Shown one piece after another: positions 8,519 to 17,142 of a stretch of 48,400 nt of DNA. Numbering within the stretch: the stretch's first letter is position 1; the number at the start of each line of letters is the position of its first letter. The notes beneath the pieces are model-generated. The model was not told where the DNA came from, did no database searches, and saw nothing but the letters and a program-made list of their open reading frames with translations. Source of the DNA: an uncultured Clostridia bacterium (GTDB lineage Bacteria; Bacillota; Clostridia; TANB77; CAG-508). The stretch is taken from assembly GCA_944386745.1 (NCBI GenBank), contig CALXCG010000007.1, positions 1 through 48,400 of the forward strand, in the 5' to 3' direction. Both the position numbers and the translations under genes were made by a program.

Positions 8519-9280
8519 CTATTTTTTTATTGTTTCTTCTTTTTTAGTTGTTTTCTTATTAGTTCTTTTCCTTGTTGGCTTTTTTTCAGCCTTTTCTTTT
8601 ACTACTTCTTCTTTCTTATCTTTCTCTTCAGTATTTTCTTTTTTACTATTTTTAGTTTTTTTCTTTACCTCTTGCTTGCTTTCTGTATCTTTTTTCTTTT
8701 TGCCTACTTTTGCTGATTTTGGTTTGTGTTGAATCTTCTTTTTTTCTTCTTCTGATGGATTTTGCTTTTTAGCTTCTTTTTTTACTGGTTCTTCTTTTTT
8801 TATAATTTCTGATATATCACTTAATCCTTTTAGATATTCTCTTCTTCCTTTTGTATATAAAACTATTGATTTTAGCACAAAATATGTTGCAACTGTATAT
8901 GAAGATGTCAATATGTAAAATTGAAATTGATATTCATATCTTGTGATTATATGTATTATAAGTAAGCTGTGGAATGTTAATACTAAAAATTCAATTGCTG
9001 TAATTGCAAGTGTTCCACTATCTTTTTTGTATGATACTTCTAGTAATATTAAACTAATTAATAATAAAACTCCTGAACATATTTCTATTATATTTACTAG
9101 ATTATCTTGATTAATTTTATCATATGAATAATTTAAAATAGCAAAATATACCATTACAGCTATTGCAATTATTAGATTTGAAAATATTTTTTTCAATATT
9201 TCTTGTGATATTTCTTTTGGTATTTTTTTGTTTTTTCTTTCTTCTTCTAGCTTTTCGACTGCTATCTTATGTTTTTCCAT
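8519..9280 (-). CDS. Membrane protein with a lysine/glutamate-rich tail
   Basis: 253 residues, not recognised. After a basic N-terminus come four TM helices (about 32-52, 64-82, 92-112 and 120-140). From about residue 165 to the end the chain is nearly all K, E, T, R and S with no hydrophobic residues, so it is a long, positively charged, disordered cytoplasmic tail. Such a tail could bind nucleic acid or ribosomes at the membrane; this is inference. It lies between rsmE and yicC with short gaps and is presumably in their operon. The tail is low-complexity, and an A-rich composition of the coding strand partly explains it. Confidence 0.75.
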   Translation of the reverse strand: MEKHKIAVEKLEEERKNKKIPKEISQEILKKIFSNLIIAIAVMVYFAILNYSYDKINQDNLVNIIEICSGVLLLISLILLEVSYKKDSGTLAITAIEFLVLTFHSLLIIHIITRYEYQFQFYILTSSYTVATYFVLKSIVLYTKGRREYLKGLSDISEIIKKEEPVKKEAKKQNPSEEEKKKIQHKPKSAKVGKKKKDTESKQEVKKKTKNSKKENTEEKDKKEEVVKEKAEKKPTRKRTNKKTTKKEETIKK

Positions 9281-9300
9281 GATTTATAAATTTTCCTTTC

Positions 9301-10074
9301 TTAATTTTCTAGTTCATACATAATAATGCTTAAAACATTTAATGCAACTGTTTCTGTTCTCAAAATTCTTTTTCCTAGAGTAATTATTTTTGCTCGATTT
9401 TTTTCTAGAGCATTTATTTCTTCTTTATCTATTCCACCTTCTGGTCCAATTACAACTGCTATTTTGATTTTTTCGTTATTTGCATTATCATTTTTTTCTT
9501 GATTATATTTTTTCAATAATTTTAATTCATTCTTTAATGTGTTTTCTTTTTCTTCTTCATATGCAACTAGAACTGTATCATAATCTTTGATTTTTTCTGA
9601 TATTTCTTTTAGATTTTCTATATTGTTGATTTTAGGTATATAATTTCTACCACATTGCTTTGCAGCAACTTCTGAAATTTTTTGCCATCTTTCTATTTTT
9701 TTAGTCTTATCTTTTTCTTTTAATTTTACTACACATCTTTTCATTTCAATTGGTGTAATATCATGTACACCTAGCTCTACCGATTTTTGTATTATTAGCT
9801 CCATTTTATCTGCTTTTGGAAGTCCTTGAAATATGCTAACTTCTATATTTGATTCTACATTTGTTTCTAATTCTTTTAGTATTTTACATGTTATTTCATT
9901 TTCTTCTATATTTGTAATCTTGCATAAATAATCTTGTTTTGTATTTTCATTACATATAGTTATTTCATCTTCTATGTTTTTTCGTAAAACTTTTTTTATG
10001 TGATTTACGTCTTTATCTTTTATATAAATTGTATCGTTTTTTATTTGATTGTTTCCTACAAAGAATTTAGGCAT
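9301..10074 (-). CDS. rsmE: 16S rRNA m3U1498 methyltransferase RsmE
   Basis: 257 residues with an N-terminal PUA-like domain and a C-terminal SPOUT (knotted) methyltransferase domain. SAM-binding motifs are clear: VVIGPEGGIDKEE, then LGKRILRTETVALNVLSIIMYE at the end. It methylates N3 of U1498 in the ribosomal decoding region. Slightly divergent insertion of charged residues around 185-205 (EKNDNANNEK). Downstream gene follows after 20 bases. Confidence 0.93.
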   Translation of the reverse strand: MPKFFVGNNQIKNDTIYIKDKDVNHIKKVLRKNIEDEITICNENTKQDYLCKITNIEENEITCKILKELETNVESNIEVSIFQGLPKADKMELIIQKSVELGVHDITPIEMKRCVVKLKEKDKTKKIERWQKISEVAAKQCGRNYIPKINNIENLKEISEKIKDYDTVLVAYEEEKENTLKNELKLLKKYNQEKNDNANNEKIKIAVVIGPEGGIDKEEINALEKNRAKIITLGKRILRTETVALNVLSIIMYELEN

Positions 10075-10116
10075 TTTCCTCTCCTTTTTATGTTCTTTAT
10101 TATATCATAATTAAAT

Positions 10117-10158
10117 AAAAAAAGCTAGAATATTGTACAAATAATTCTAACTTTTTTA
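10117..10158 (-). terminator. Terminator after the rubrerythrin gene
   Basis: Minus-strand AGTTAGAAT and ATTCTAGCT pair (one G-U) around an 11-base loop and are followed by seven T. It separates rubrerythrin from rsmE. Confidence 0.8.
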
Positions 10159-10177
10159 CTCTATTTTATTCTATTTA

Positions 10178-10723
10178 TTAATAATTTTCAGCTTTGATTT
10201 CAAAATATGCTTTTGGATGAGAACATACTGGACAAATTTCTGGAGCAGATTTTCCAATTACTATATGTCCACAGTTTCTACATTTCCAAATTCTATCTCC
10301 GTCACGGCTAAATACTAATCCACCTTCAACATTTTCAATTAATTTTTTGTATCTAGCTTCATGTTCTTTTTCAATTTCACCTACAGCTTCAAATAGGTAT
10401 GCAATATGGTCAAATCCTTCTTCTTTTGCTTCTTTTGCCATTCTGTCATACATATCTGTCCATTCGTAGTTTTCTCCTTCTGCTGCTGCTTGTAAGTTTT
10501 CTAATGTTGATTTAATTTCTCCACCTTGTAATAATTTAAACCATAATTTTGCATGTTCTTTTTCGTTATTAGCTGTTTCTTCAAATATTGCTGCTATTTG
10601 CTCATATCCTTCTTTTTTTGCTTTACTTGCAAAGTATGTGTATTTGTTTCTTGCTTGTGATTCTCCAGCAAATGCCTCCATTAAATTTTTCTCTGTTTTT
10701 GTTCCTTTTAGTTCTTTTTCCAT
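10178..10723 (-). CDS. rbr: Rubrerythrin
   Basis: 181 residues. The N-terminal four-helix ferritin-like domain carries the diiron ligands in the patterns [21 protein letters not shown] and IEKEHEARY; the C-terminal rubredoxin-like domain has WKCRNCG and CPVCSHP, the two CxxC pairs that hold one iron. It reduces hydrogen peroxide with electrons from rubredoxin or NADH systems and is a mark of strict anaerobes. Single-gene unit with its own promoter and terminator. Confidence 0.95.
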   Translation of the reverse strand: MEKELKGTKTEKNLMEAFAGESQARNKYTYFASKAKKEGYEQIAAIFEETANNEKEHAKLWFKLLQGGEIKSTLENLQAAAEGENYEWTDMYDRMAKEAKEEGFDHIAYLFEAVGEIEKEHEARYKKLIENVEGGLVFSRDGDRIWKCRNCGHIVIGKSAPEICPVCSHPKAYFEIKAENY

Positions 10724-10773
10724 TTATAATTCCTCCTTTAATTTTTATTTTTGTTTTATATTTTTCATGATAT

Positions 10774-10802
10774 ATCTTATCTTCTTTTTTGCATTCTGTC
10801 AA
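10774..10802 (-). promoter_or_regulatory. Rubrerythrin promoter
   Basis: Minus strand: TTGACA (10802-10797), 17-base spacer, TAAGAT (10779-10774). Leader of about 45 bases to the ATG. No obvious PerR box was seen. Confidence 0.75.
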
Positions 10803-10821
10803 TATCTCTCTGGGTTAAATT

Positions 10822-13800
10822 CTATTCATCAATAGTTGAAATTCCAAGAGTAATTTCTTCTAAAACATCTAAAACTGCTCTAACAGTATCTAATGCTGTC
10901 AAAGTTGGAATATTATTTTCTGTTGCACATCTTCTAATCAAAGTTCCATCTGTTTCTTGGTCTATTGAGTCAATATTTCTTGTATTAATAACATAGCTCA
11001 CATAACCTTTTCTTAAAGAATCTAAAATTTCTTCACTACCCTCACTAATTTTCTTTTTTACTCTTGTTTTAATTCCATGTTCTTTTAAAAATTTGGCTGT
11101 TCCTTTTGTTGCCTCTATATTAAATCCTAGGTTATAGAATCTTTTGATTAATGGCAATGCTTCTTCTTTATCTTTATCTGCAATTGTTACAAAAACCGTT
11201 CCATAATTTGCAAGTTTGACTCCTGAAGATTGTAGTGCCTTGTATAGGGCTCTTGTTAATTTCTTATCATATCCGATTGCTTCTCCTGTTGATTTCATTT
11301 CAGGAGAAAGTGTTGCATCTAAACCTGATAATTTTGAGAATGAAAATGCTGGTGCTTTTACATACCATTTTTCTTTTTCTTTTGGATATACAACATCAAT
11401 TCCTTGTTCTTTTAATGATTTTCCAAGCATTACTAATGTTCCAATATCTGCTAAAGAATATCCGGTTGATTTTGAGATAAATGGCACTGTTCTTGATGAC
11501 CTTGGATTTACCTCTATAACATATACATCTTCATTTTTATCTACAATAAATTGAATATTGTATAATCCTACAATTCCAATTCCTAATCCTAATTTTACAG
11601 TATAATCTAAAATAGTATCTTTTGCCTTTTGACTGACACTAAATGTTGGATATACACTTATACTATCTCCTGAGTGTATTCCTGTTTTTTCAACATGTTC
11701 CATAATTCCTGGTATAAATACATCTTTTCCATCACATACTGCATCTACTTCTAATTCTTTTCCAGTAATGTATTTATCTACTAATACTGGTTGTTCTGTG
11801 TTGATTTCAACAGCTGTTTTTAAGTATTTTTCTAAAGCTCTTTGATTAGAAACAATTTGCATCGCTCTTCCACCTAATACATAACTTGGTCTAACTAATA
11901 CTGGATATCCTATTTCTTTTGCAACTTTTATTCCATCTTCTATATTAGTTACCGCTTCTCCTCTAGGTTGTAGCAATTTTAGTTCTTTCATTACTCTTTC
12001 AAAAGCATCTCTATTTTCCGCCTTTTCAATAGCATTTACATCTGTACCTATTATTTTCACGCCTAATTTAGAAAGTGGCCCTGCAAGATTAATTGCTGTT
12101 TGTCCACCTAATGCTGCAATTACACCTTCTGGTTTTTCTAAGTCGATAATATTCATAACATCTTCTACTGTTAATGGTTCAAAATATAGCTTATCACTTG
12201 TTGTATAATCTGTTGATACAGTTTCTGGGTTATTATTAATAATTATTGCTTCAAATCCCGCTTCTTTAATAGTTTTTACAGCATGGACAGTCGAATAATC
12301 AAATTCCACACCTTGACCAATCCTAATTGGTCCTGCTCCTAACACAATTATTTTTTTCTTATTACTTACAATTGATTCGTTTTCCTCTTCATATGTTGAA
12401 TAGAAATATGGTACATAACTTTCAAATTCACTACTACAAGTATCTATCATTTTGTATACTGGATATATGTTATGCTCTTTTCTTAACAGATAAATATCTG
12501 CTTCTTTTTTCTTCCATACTTTTGCAATATATTTATCACTAAATCCCATTTTCTTAACTTCTTTTAGAACATCTATATTTCCAACATTTTGAGCTAAAAC
12601 TGTTTCTTCGTCTACAATATTTTTGATTTTTTCTAAGAAAAACATATCAATTTTAGTTGTATCATAAATTAATCCTAAATCAACATTCCTTCTGATTAGT
12701 TCTGCAATAGCATAAATCCTATCATCTCTTCCATCTTTTATATATGTCATCATTTCTTCTGTTTCCATCTTATCAAATTTCTTATTATAGATATGACATA
12801 CTCCTGTTTCTAGTGACCTTACTGCTTTTAATAGGCTTTCTTCAAATGTTCTTCCTACACTCATAACTTCACCTGTTGCCTTCATTTGTGTACTTAATTT
12901 ATTTGAAGCAAGTGTGAATTTATCAAATGGAAATCTTGGTATTTTGAAAACAACATAATCTAATGCTGGTTCAAAACTTGCAGGGGTATTTGCTAATGGA
13001 ATTTCTTCTAATCTCATACCTACCGCAATTTTGGCTGATACTCTTGCAATAGGGTATCCACTAGCTTTTGATGCTAATGCTGATGAACGAGATACTCTTG
13101 GATTTACTTCTATTACATAGTAATTAAAAGAATGTGGATCTAAGGCAAATTGTACATTGCATCCTCCTTCTATTTTTAATGCTCTGATAATTCTTAATGC
13201 GCTATCTCTTAACAATTGATATTCTTTATTAGTTAAAGTTTGGCTTGGTGCTACAACAATTGAATCTCCTGTATGAATTCCAACTGGGTCTAAATTTTCC
13301 ATGTTACAAATCGTAATTGCTGTATCATTATGGTCTCTCATCACTTCGTATTCGATTTCTTTATATCCTTTAATACTTTTTTCTACTAATACTTGATTTA
13401 CTGGAGAAAGTTTTAATGCATGTTTAATTAACTCCTTCAATTCTTTTTCATTGTCTGCAAATCCTCCACCTGTTCCTCCTAATGTAAAAGCAGGTCTTAA
13501 AACAACTGGGTATCCTATCTTTTTAGCTGCTTCTATTCCTTCTTCTTCTGATTCTGCAATAATAGATTCTAATACTGGTTCTCCTAGTTCTTGACACAAT
13601 TCTTTGAATTTTTCTCTATCTTCTGCTTTTTCAATACTTTCACTGCTTGTTCCTAAGAGTTCTACTTGACATTCTTGCAAAATTCCTTTTCTATATAACT
13701 GCATTGCTAGATTTAAGCCTGTTTGCCCTCCAATTCCTGGCAAAATTGCATCTGGCCTTTCATATCTAATGATTTTTGCTACATATTCTAATGTTAATGG

Positions 13801-14001
13801 CTCCATATATACTTTATCTGCAATTGCTGTATCTGTCATAATTGTTGCTGGATTTGAGTTTACTAATATTATTTTGTATCCTTCTTCTTTTAATGCTAAA
13901 CATGCTTGTGTTCCAGCATAGTCAAATTCTGCTGCTTGTCCTATTACAATTGGTCCAGAACCTATAACTAATACTGTTTTTATATCTTTTCTTTTTGGCA
14001 T
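10822..14001 (-). CDS. carB: Carbamoyl-phosphate synthase large subunit
   Basis: 1059 residues, full length. Two homologous ATP-grasp halves: the first begins [26 protein letters not shown], the second begins [27 protein letters not shown] near residue 550. The final 130 residues are the MGS-like allosteric domain. It makes carbamoyl phosphate from ammonia (delivered by CarA), bicarbonate and two ATP for pyrimidine and arginine synthesis. The start is one base past the carA stop, so the pair is translationally coupled. Neither pyrB nor arginine genes are in view. Confidence 0.97.
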   Translation of the reverse strand: MPKRKDIKTVLVIGSGPIVIGQAAEFDYAGTQACLALKEEGYKIILVNSNPATIMTDTAIADKVYMEPLTLEYVAKIIRYERPDAILPGIGGQTGLNLAMQLYRKGILQECQVELLGTSSESIEKAEDREKFKELCQELGEPVLESIIAESEEEGIEAAKKIGYPVVLRPAFTLGGTGGGFADNEKELKELIKHALKLSPVNQVLVEKSIKGYKEIEYEVMRDHNDTAITICNMENLDPVGIHTGDSIVVAPSQTLTNKEYQLLRDSALRIIRALKIEGGCNVQFALDPHSFNYYVIEVNPRVSRSSALASKASGYPIARVSAKIAVGMRLEEIPLANTPASFEPALDYVVFKIPRFPFDKFTLASNKLSTQMKATGEVMSVGRTFEESLLKAVRSLETGVCHIYNKKFDKMETEEMMTYIKDGRDDRIYAIAELIRRNVDLGLIYDTTKIDMFFLEKIKNIVDEETVLAQNVGNIDVLKEVKKMGFSDKYIAKVWKKKEADIYLLRKEHNIYPVYKMIDTCSSEFESYVPYFYSTYEEENESIVSNKKKIIVLGAGPIRIGQGVEFDYSTVHAVKTIKEAGFEAIIINNNPETVSTDYTTSDKLYFEPLTVEDVMNIIDLEKPEGVIAALGGQTAINLAGPLSKLGVKIIGTDVNAIEKAENRDAFERVMKELKLLQPRGEAVTNIEDGIKVAKEIGYPVLVRPSYVLGGRAMQIVSNQRALEKYLKTAVEINTEQPVLVDKYITGKELEVDAVCDGKDVFIPGIMEHVEKTGIHSGDSISVYPTFSVSQKAKDTILDYTVKLGLGIGIVGLYNIQFIVDKNEDVYVIEVNPRSSRTVPFISKSTGYSLADIGTLVMLGKSLKEQGIDVVYPKEKEKWYVKAPAFSFSKLSGLDATLSPEMKSTGEAIGYDKKLTRALYKALQSSGVKLANYGTVFVTIADKDKEEALPLIKRFYNLGFNIEATKGTAKFLKEHGIKTRVKKKISEGSEEILDSLRKGYVSYVINTRNIDSIDQETDGTLIRRCATENNIPTLTALDTVRAVLDVLEEITLGISTIDE

Positions 14002-14002
14002 T

Positions 14003-15085
14003 TTATTTCACCTCCATTAAATTTATAAATTGGTCGAATAAATATCCACTATCCTGTGGTCCCGGACTACTCTCAGGATGATATTGAACACTAAACACCT
14101 TATCCTTTTTACACTCCACACCCTCAATTGTATTATCTAAAATATTCTTATGAGTAGCCACTAAACCTGTTTTTTCTAAAGATTTCTCATCAACTGCATA
14201 ACTATGGTTTTGGCTCGTAATTTCAATCTTATCTGTTTCTAAATTTAATACTGGATGGTTTCCACCTCTATGTCCAAATTTTAATTTATATGTTTTTGCA
14301 CCATAGGCTAGGCTTATCATTTGATGTCCTAAACAAATTCCAAATATAGGGTATTTACCTCTTAATTCTTTTACTAGGTTTATTACCTCTTTTACGTCTT
14401 CTGGATTTCCTGGTCCATTTGACAAAAAGATTCCATCTGGTTTTAAATTCTCAATTTCTTTTGCTGTTGTATTATATGGCACAATTGTCACATTACAACC
14501 TCTTTTATTTAAACTTCTTACTATATTTAACTTAATTCCACAATCTACTGCTACTACATTATATTTATAGTTTGCAGTTCTTGAATACCATTTCTTTTTG
14601 CAACTTACTTTTACTACTGCATCTTTTGGAATATCATATGCTTTTAATTTTTCCAACGCATCTTCTTTACTTGTTGTAATATCTGTAATGATTACTTTTC
14701 TACTTCCTTTATTTCTGATACTTCTTGTTAATTTTCTTGTGTCTATACCTGATATTGCTGGTATATCATTTTCTTCTAAGTATTCTGATAATGTTTTTGT
14801 ATATCTAAAGTTACTTGGTAAGTCATTATATTCTCTTACTACCATTCCTCCGATTGTTGGTTGTATTGTTTCATAGTCTTCGTCTGTAATTCCATAATTT
14901 CCGATTAGTGGATATGTCATTACTACCATTTGATATGTGTATGATGGATCAGAAACAATTTCTTGATACCCAACCATTGATGTGTTAAATACGATTTCAC
15001 ATATTGCTTCTTTGTCTGCTCCGAATCCATATCCTAAATATTCTTCTCCATCTTCTAGTACTATTTTTTTGTTAAATGCTTTCAT
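14003..15085 (-). CDS. carA: Carbamoyl-phosphate synthase small (glutaminase) subunit
   Basis: 360 residues. N-terminal CPSase domain, then a class I glutamine amidotransferase domain with the nucleophile Cys in GICLGHQM and the His/Glu pair in [13 protein letters not shown]. It hydrolyses glutamine and channels ammonia to CarB. A good AAAGGAG site precedes the ATG. I see no promoter between this gene and the terminator at 15132-15163; the nearest promoter is at 15277-15305, upstream of a 27-codon gene, so carAB may rely on read-through of that terminator. Confidence 0.96.
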   Translation of the reverse strand: MKAFNKKIVLEDGEEYLGYGFGADKEAICEIVFNTSMVGYQEIVSDPSYTYQMVVMTYPLIGNYGITDEDYETIQPTIGGMVVREYNDLPSNFRYTKTLSEYLEENDIPAISGIDTRKLTRSIRNKGSRKVIITDITTSKEDALEKLKAYDIPKDAVVKVSCKKKWYSRTANYKYNVVAVDCGIKLNIVRSLNKRGCNVTIVPYNTTAKEIENLKPDGIFLSNGPGNPEDVKEVINLVKELRGKYPIFGICLGHQMISLAYGAKTYKLKFGHRGGNHPVLNLETDKIEITSQNHSYAVDEKSLEKTGLVATHKNILDNTIEGVECKKDKVFSVQYHPESSPGPQDSGYLFDQFINLMEVK

Positions 15086-15131
15086 TTTTGTCTCCTTTCT
15101 TCTTTTTATTACTCAGTTTTCTTATTTTTGA

Positions 15132-15163
15132 GCACAAAAAAATAAGGAATAAATCCTTATTTA
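15132..15163 (-). terminator. Terminator/attenuator between the 27-codon gene and carA
   Basis: Minus strand: AAATAAGG, seven-base loop, CCTTATTT, then a T run. It starts at the stop codon of the small gene and lies about 48 bases ahead of carA. Because no promoter is visible between it and carA, it may be an attenuator for carAB. Confidence 0.8.
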
Positions 15164-15244
15164 AAATGTAAAAGTTATTAAATTAACTATTAAGAAAATA
15201 GCTGAAATTGTTATTAAGTTACTTTTTCTTAAATAGTTTTTCAT
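15161..15244 (-). CDS. 27-residue hydrophobic peptide, possible carAB leader
   Basis: Sequence begins MKNYLRKSNLITIS and continues as one hydrophobic segment ending in FTF. ATG is preceded by AAAAGGAG. It has a near-perfect promoter 33 bases upstream and a terminator at its stop codon. A basic start plus one TM-like helix fits a small membrane peptide; its position between promoter and terminator ahead of carAB also fits a leader peptide. It contains two Thr-Ile/Thr-Phe pairs and several Leu/Ile but no run of Arg codons, so classic arginine attenuation is not evident. Too short for similarity to be judged. Confidence 0.55.
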   Translation of the reverse strand: MKNYLRKSNLITISAIFLIVNLITFTF

Positions 15245-15276
15245 TTTTTTCTCCTTTTGTGCTTTATATTTTTCTT

Positions 15277-15305
15277 ATTATATCAATGCGAAATATATAT
15301 TGCAA
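15277..15305 (-). promoter_or_regulatory. Promoter for the 27-codon gene (and possibly carAB)
   Basis: Minus strand: TTGCAA (15305-15300), 17-base spacer, TATAAT (15282-15277). The RNA would begin near 15270. Confidence 0.8.
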
Positions 15306-15375
15306 TATTTTTTATGAATTTCTATTCATTTTTGCATATTTATCAAAATTTAACATATAATAATTTGAGCATTTG

Positions 15376-15404
15376 TTGACAAATGTACTAAAAAACTGTA
15401 TAAT
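15376..15404 (+). promoter_or_regulatory. Consensus promoter of the small structured RNA
   Basis: TTGACA (15376-15381), 17-base spacer, TATAAT (15399-15404): a perfect sigma-A promoter on the plus strand. No ORF follows; it drives the compact RNA at 15411-15490. Confidence 0.9.
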
Positions 15405-15410
15405 TAAATT

Positions 15411-15490
15411 GCAGATCACAAAGATGGACGATGTAGCACCGACTTTTGGTGTGCTGGATTGGGCAACCAATCCCATCGTCTACTTTTTAT
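15411..15490 (+). ncRNA. Compact three-way-junction RNA next to a DUF3800 gene
   Basis: The transcript would begin about 7 bases after a perfect -10 box. P1 is GACGATG (15427-15433) with CATCGTC (15474-15480). P2 is AGCACC (15435-15440) with GGTGTGCT (15448-15455, two-base bulge). P3 is GGATTGG (15456-15462) with CCAATCC (15467-15473) closed by a GCAA tetraloop. The helices abut with only one unpaired base at the junction, and TACTTTTTATTTT follows as terminator. No start codon or ORF fits. It faces the 3' end of a DUF3800 gene whose stop is two bases away. Several conserved RNA motifs named DUF3800-I and so on are known beside such genes; I infer this is a member or relative, but I cannot assign the subtype. 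Confidence 0.8.
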
Positions 15491-15491
15491 T

Positions 15492-16241
15492 TTAGTATAA
15501 CTTAATCCCTGCTCCATATATACTATTATGATGTTTTCTAATAGCTGGTTTTAATTCTTCAAAAAATTCACTATTACCATTTTCATATTTTTTATAGATT
15601 GCTCCTGCACAAAAATCCGCAAATTGTACACCAGAATAATAGTTTGAATCTACAAACACAATGCTTTCACAAAAATTAGGAAACTTAATAAAATGTGTCC
15701 CCATATTTTTAGCTCTTAGATAAGCAATTTGTAATTCTTTATCTAACTTATTGTTATTATCATTCTTTCTACTGTCCGCTATTAACATTGCTGGTTTAAG
15801 GTTATCTCTTTTTTTGAATTTATTTGCAATTTGCATAGAGCATCTTTCCATTAATAAGTGTAATGCTGTTGCATATAAATCATTATGATTTTTAATATAT
15901 TCATATTTATTTTTGTAACAATTTTCTTTATCCATGACAATACCAATTACCGAATTTTTGTATTTGCTAATCTCTCTTGTTATTTCTAATTTCATATTTT
16001 TATATTGTTCAAAAGATAATTTTAGTTTAGAGTATGTTGTATGCCACTTTACTTCGTTTAACGGATTTAACCCATACTTTATCTTTATATCTTTCATGCA
16101 TTTTTCTATTTGTAAAATATCATCTGCGTTAATCATAAAACCAGCCAAAACAAAATATTTACTTGTATTTTTCACTAACTTATTATTATCTTTTTCAAAC
16201 CCTCCTGGTTGTCCACTTTCATCTAAAAATATTATATACAT
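15492..16241 (-). CDS. DUF3800 domain protein
   Basis: 249 residues. Starts with the family hallmark YIIFLDESG (residues 2-10), has acidic and Ser/Arg-rich motifs in the middle (MLIADSRKNDNN) and ends with the typical GVQFADFCAGAIYKKYE block. DUF3800 has an RNase H-like core, so nuclease activity on RNA or DNA is likely but unproven. Family members are often found in mobile or defence settings and beside structured RNAs. Here a compact RNA is convergent on it, so the two transcripts could overlap at their 3' ends. No partner protein gene is adjacent. Confidence 0.88.
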   Translation of the reverse strand: MYIIFLDESGQPGGFEKDNNKLVKNTSKYFVLAGFMINADDILQIEKCMKDIKIKYGLNPLNEVKWHTTYSKLKLSFEQYKNMKLEITREISKYKNSVIGIVMDKENCYKNKYEYIKNHNDLYATALHLLMERCSMQIANKFKKRDNLKPAMLIADSRKNDNNNKLDKELQIAYLRAKNMGTHFIKFPNFCESIVFVDSNYYSGVQFADFCAGAIYKKYENGNSEFFEELKPAIRKHHNSIYGAGIKLY

Positions 16242-16320
16242 TTTTTACTTCACTTCCTTTTTCGTTTTTATATTATAATTAATTTTAACAAAAAAGTAAA
16301 GTATTTTTGATGGTTTATAC

Positions 16321-16352
16321 AAAAAAATATACTCCCTTTTTATGGGAGTACA
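16321..16352 (-). terminator. Terminator of the tRNA-Leu transcript
   Basis: Minus strand: GTACTCCC, ATAAAAA loop, GGGAGTAT, then ATTTTTTT. It begins four bases after the encoded CCA end. Confidence 0.92.
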
Positions 16353-16355
16353 AAC

Positions 16356-16438
16356 TGGTACCGATGGTGGGACTCGAACCCACATGGTTTCCCGCATGAT
16401 TTTGAGTCATGTGCGTCTACCAATTCCGCCACATCGGC
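16356..16438 (-). tRNA. tRNA-Leu(CAA)
   Basis: 83 nt including an encoded CCA. Acceptor GCCGATG pairs with CATCGGT (first pair G-U). D-arm contains GGTAGACGC typical of leucine tRNAs, anticodon stem CATGA/TCATG encloses loop CTCAAAA giving anticodon CAA (reads UUG), a long variable arm (CGGGAAACCATG region) marks a class II tRNA, and GGTTCGAGTCC is the T-arm. Confidence 0.96.
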
Positions 16439-16460
16439 ATATTAATTATTTATACACATT

Positions 16461-16500
16461 AAAAAGATATGTACTATAATATATTAGCACATATCTTTTA
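16461..16500 (-). terminator. Probable terminator after folA
   Basis: Minus strand AAAGATATGT and ACATATCTTT form a 10-bp stem with a 16-base AT-rich loop, followed by TT; the T-tract is partly in the stem. It could also be an intergenic processing signal before tRNA-Leu, which lacks a strong promoter of its own. Confidence 0.5.
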
Positions 16501-16556
16501 AATTGTCTAGACATTTTCAGTCTTTTTCTTCAAACTTTTTGTTCCATTTTATATCC

Positions 16557-17048
16557 TTATTTAACTCTTTCATAAGTAACATAGTCATATTCAAAATCAT
16601 TTTTATCATCACTTGGACCTTCTTCTCTGCTAACTTCTTTCCATATTTCAGTATTAATTTTAGGGAAGAATGTATCTCCATCAAAATCTTTATCAATTTC
16701 AGTTACATACATTTTTGTTACATATGGCATTAATAAATTATAAATCATTGCTCCGCCTATAACAAAATTTTCTTCTTTATCTTCAATGTATTCTTGTATT
16801 TCAAACATTGAATGTACAACTTTCACATTTGGATTATCAATTTTAAAATCTGGATTTTGTGTAAATACTATATGCTTTCTATTTGGTAATATTCCTCCTA
16901 GTGATTCAAATGTTTTTCTTCCCATTATTATATTATGACCTGTTGTTAGTTCTTTAAATCTTTTTAAATCATCTGGTATGTGCCATATTAGTTTGTTTTC
17001 TTTTCCTATTATATTGTTTTTTGCTTTTGCTACTATTATGCTTAACAT
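16557..17048 (-). CDS. folA: Dihydrofolate reductase
   Basis: 163 residues, standard length. Recognised by MLSIIVAKAKNNIIGKEN, the WHIPDDLKRFKELTTGHNIIMGRKTFESL block that binds folate and NADPH, and the C-terminal VTEIDKDFDGDTFFP. It reduces dihydrofolate to tetrahydrofolate. The gene follows thyX on the same strand, separated by a hairpin. ThyX itself does not produce dihydrofolate, so this pair is not the usual thyA-folA couple, though many bacteria keep both. Confidence 0.95.
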   Translation of the reverse strand: MLSIIVAKAKNNIIGKENKLIWHIPDDLKRFKELTTGHNIIMGRKTFESLGGILPNRKHIVFTQNPDFKIDNPNVKVVHSMFEIQEYIEDKEENFVIGGAMIYNLLMPYVTKMYVTEIDKDFDGDTFFPKINTEIWKEVSREEGPSDDKNDFEYDYVTYERVK

Positions 17049-17088
17049 TTTTTATTCTCCTTTATTGTTTAATTATACATTTATTTAT

Positions 17089-17136
17089 CTTAAAAAATAT
17101 AATAACCACTACTAATTTTTTAATTAGCAGTGGTTT
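17089..17136 (-). terminator. Terminator after thyX
   Basis: Minus strand: AACCACTGCTAATT (17136-17123) pairs with AATTAGTAGTGGTT (17116-17103, one G-U) around a short A-rich loop, followed by ATTATATTTTTT. The 14-bp stem is strong although the T-run is slightly removed. Confidence 0.75.
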
Positions 17137-17142
17137 GCATAG

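Noticed and set aside
15085..15160. PyrR-type attenuator before carAB
   Set aside because: No PyrR anti-antiterminator motif could be found in the leader; the terminator follows a tiny ORF instead.
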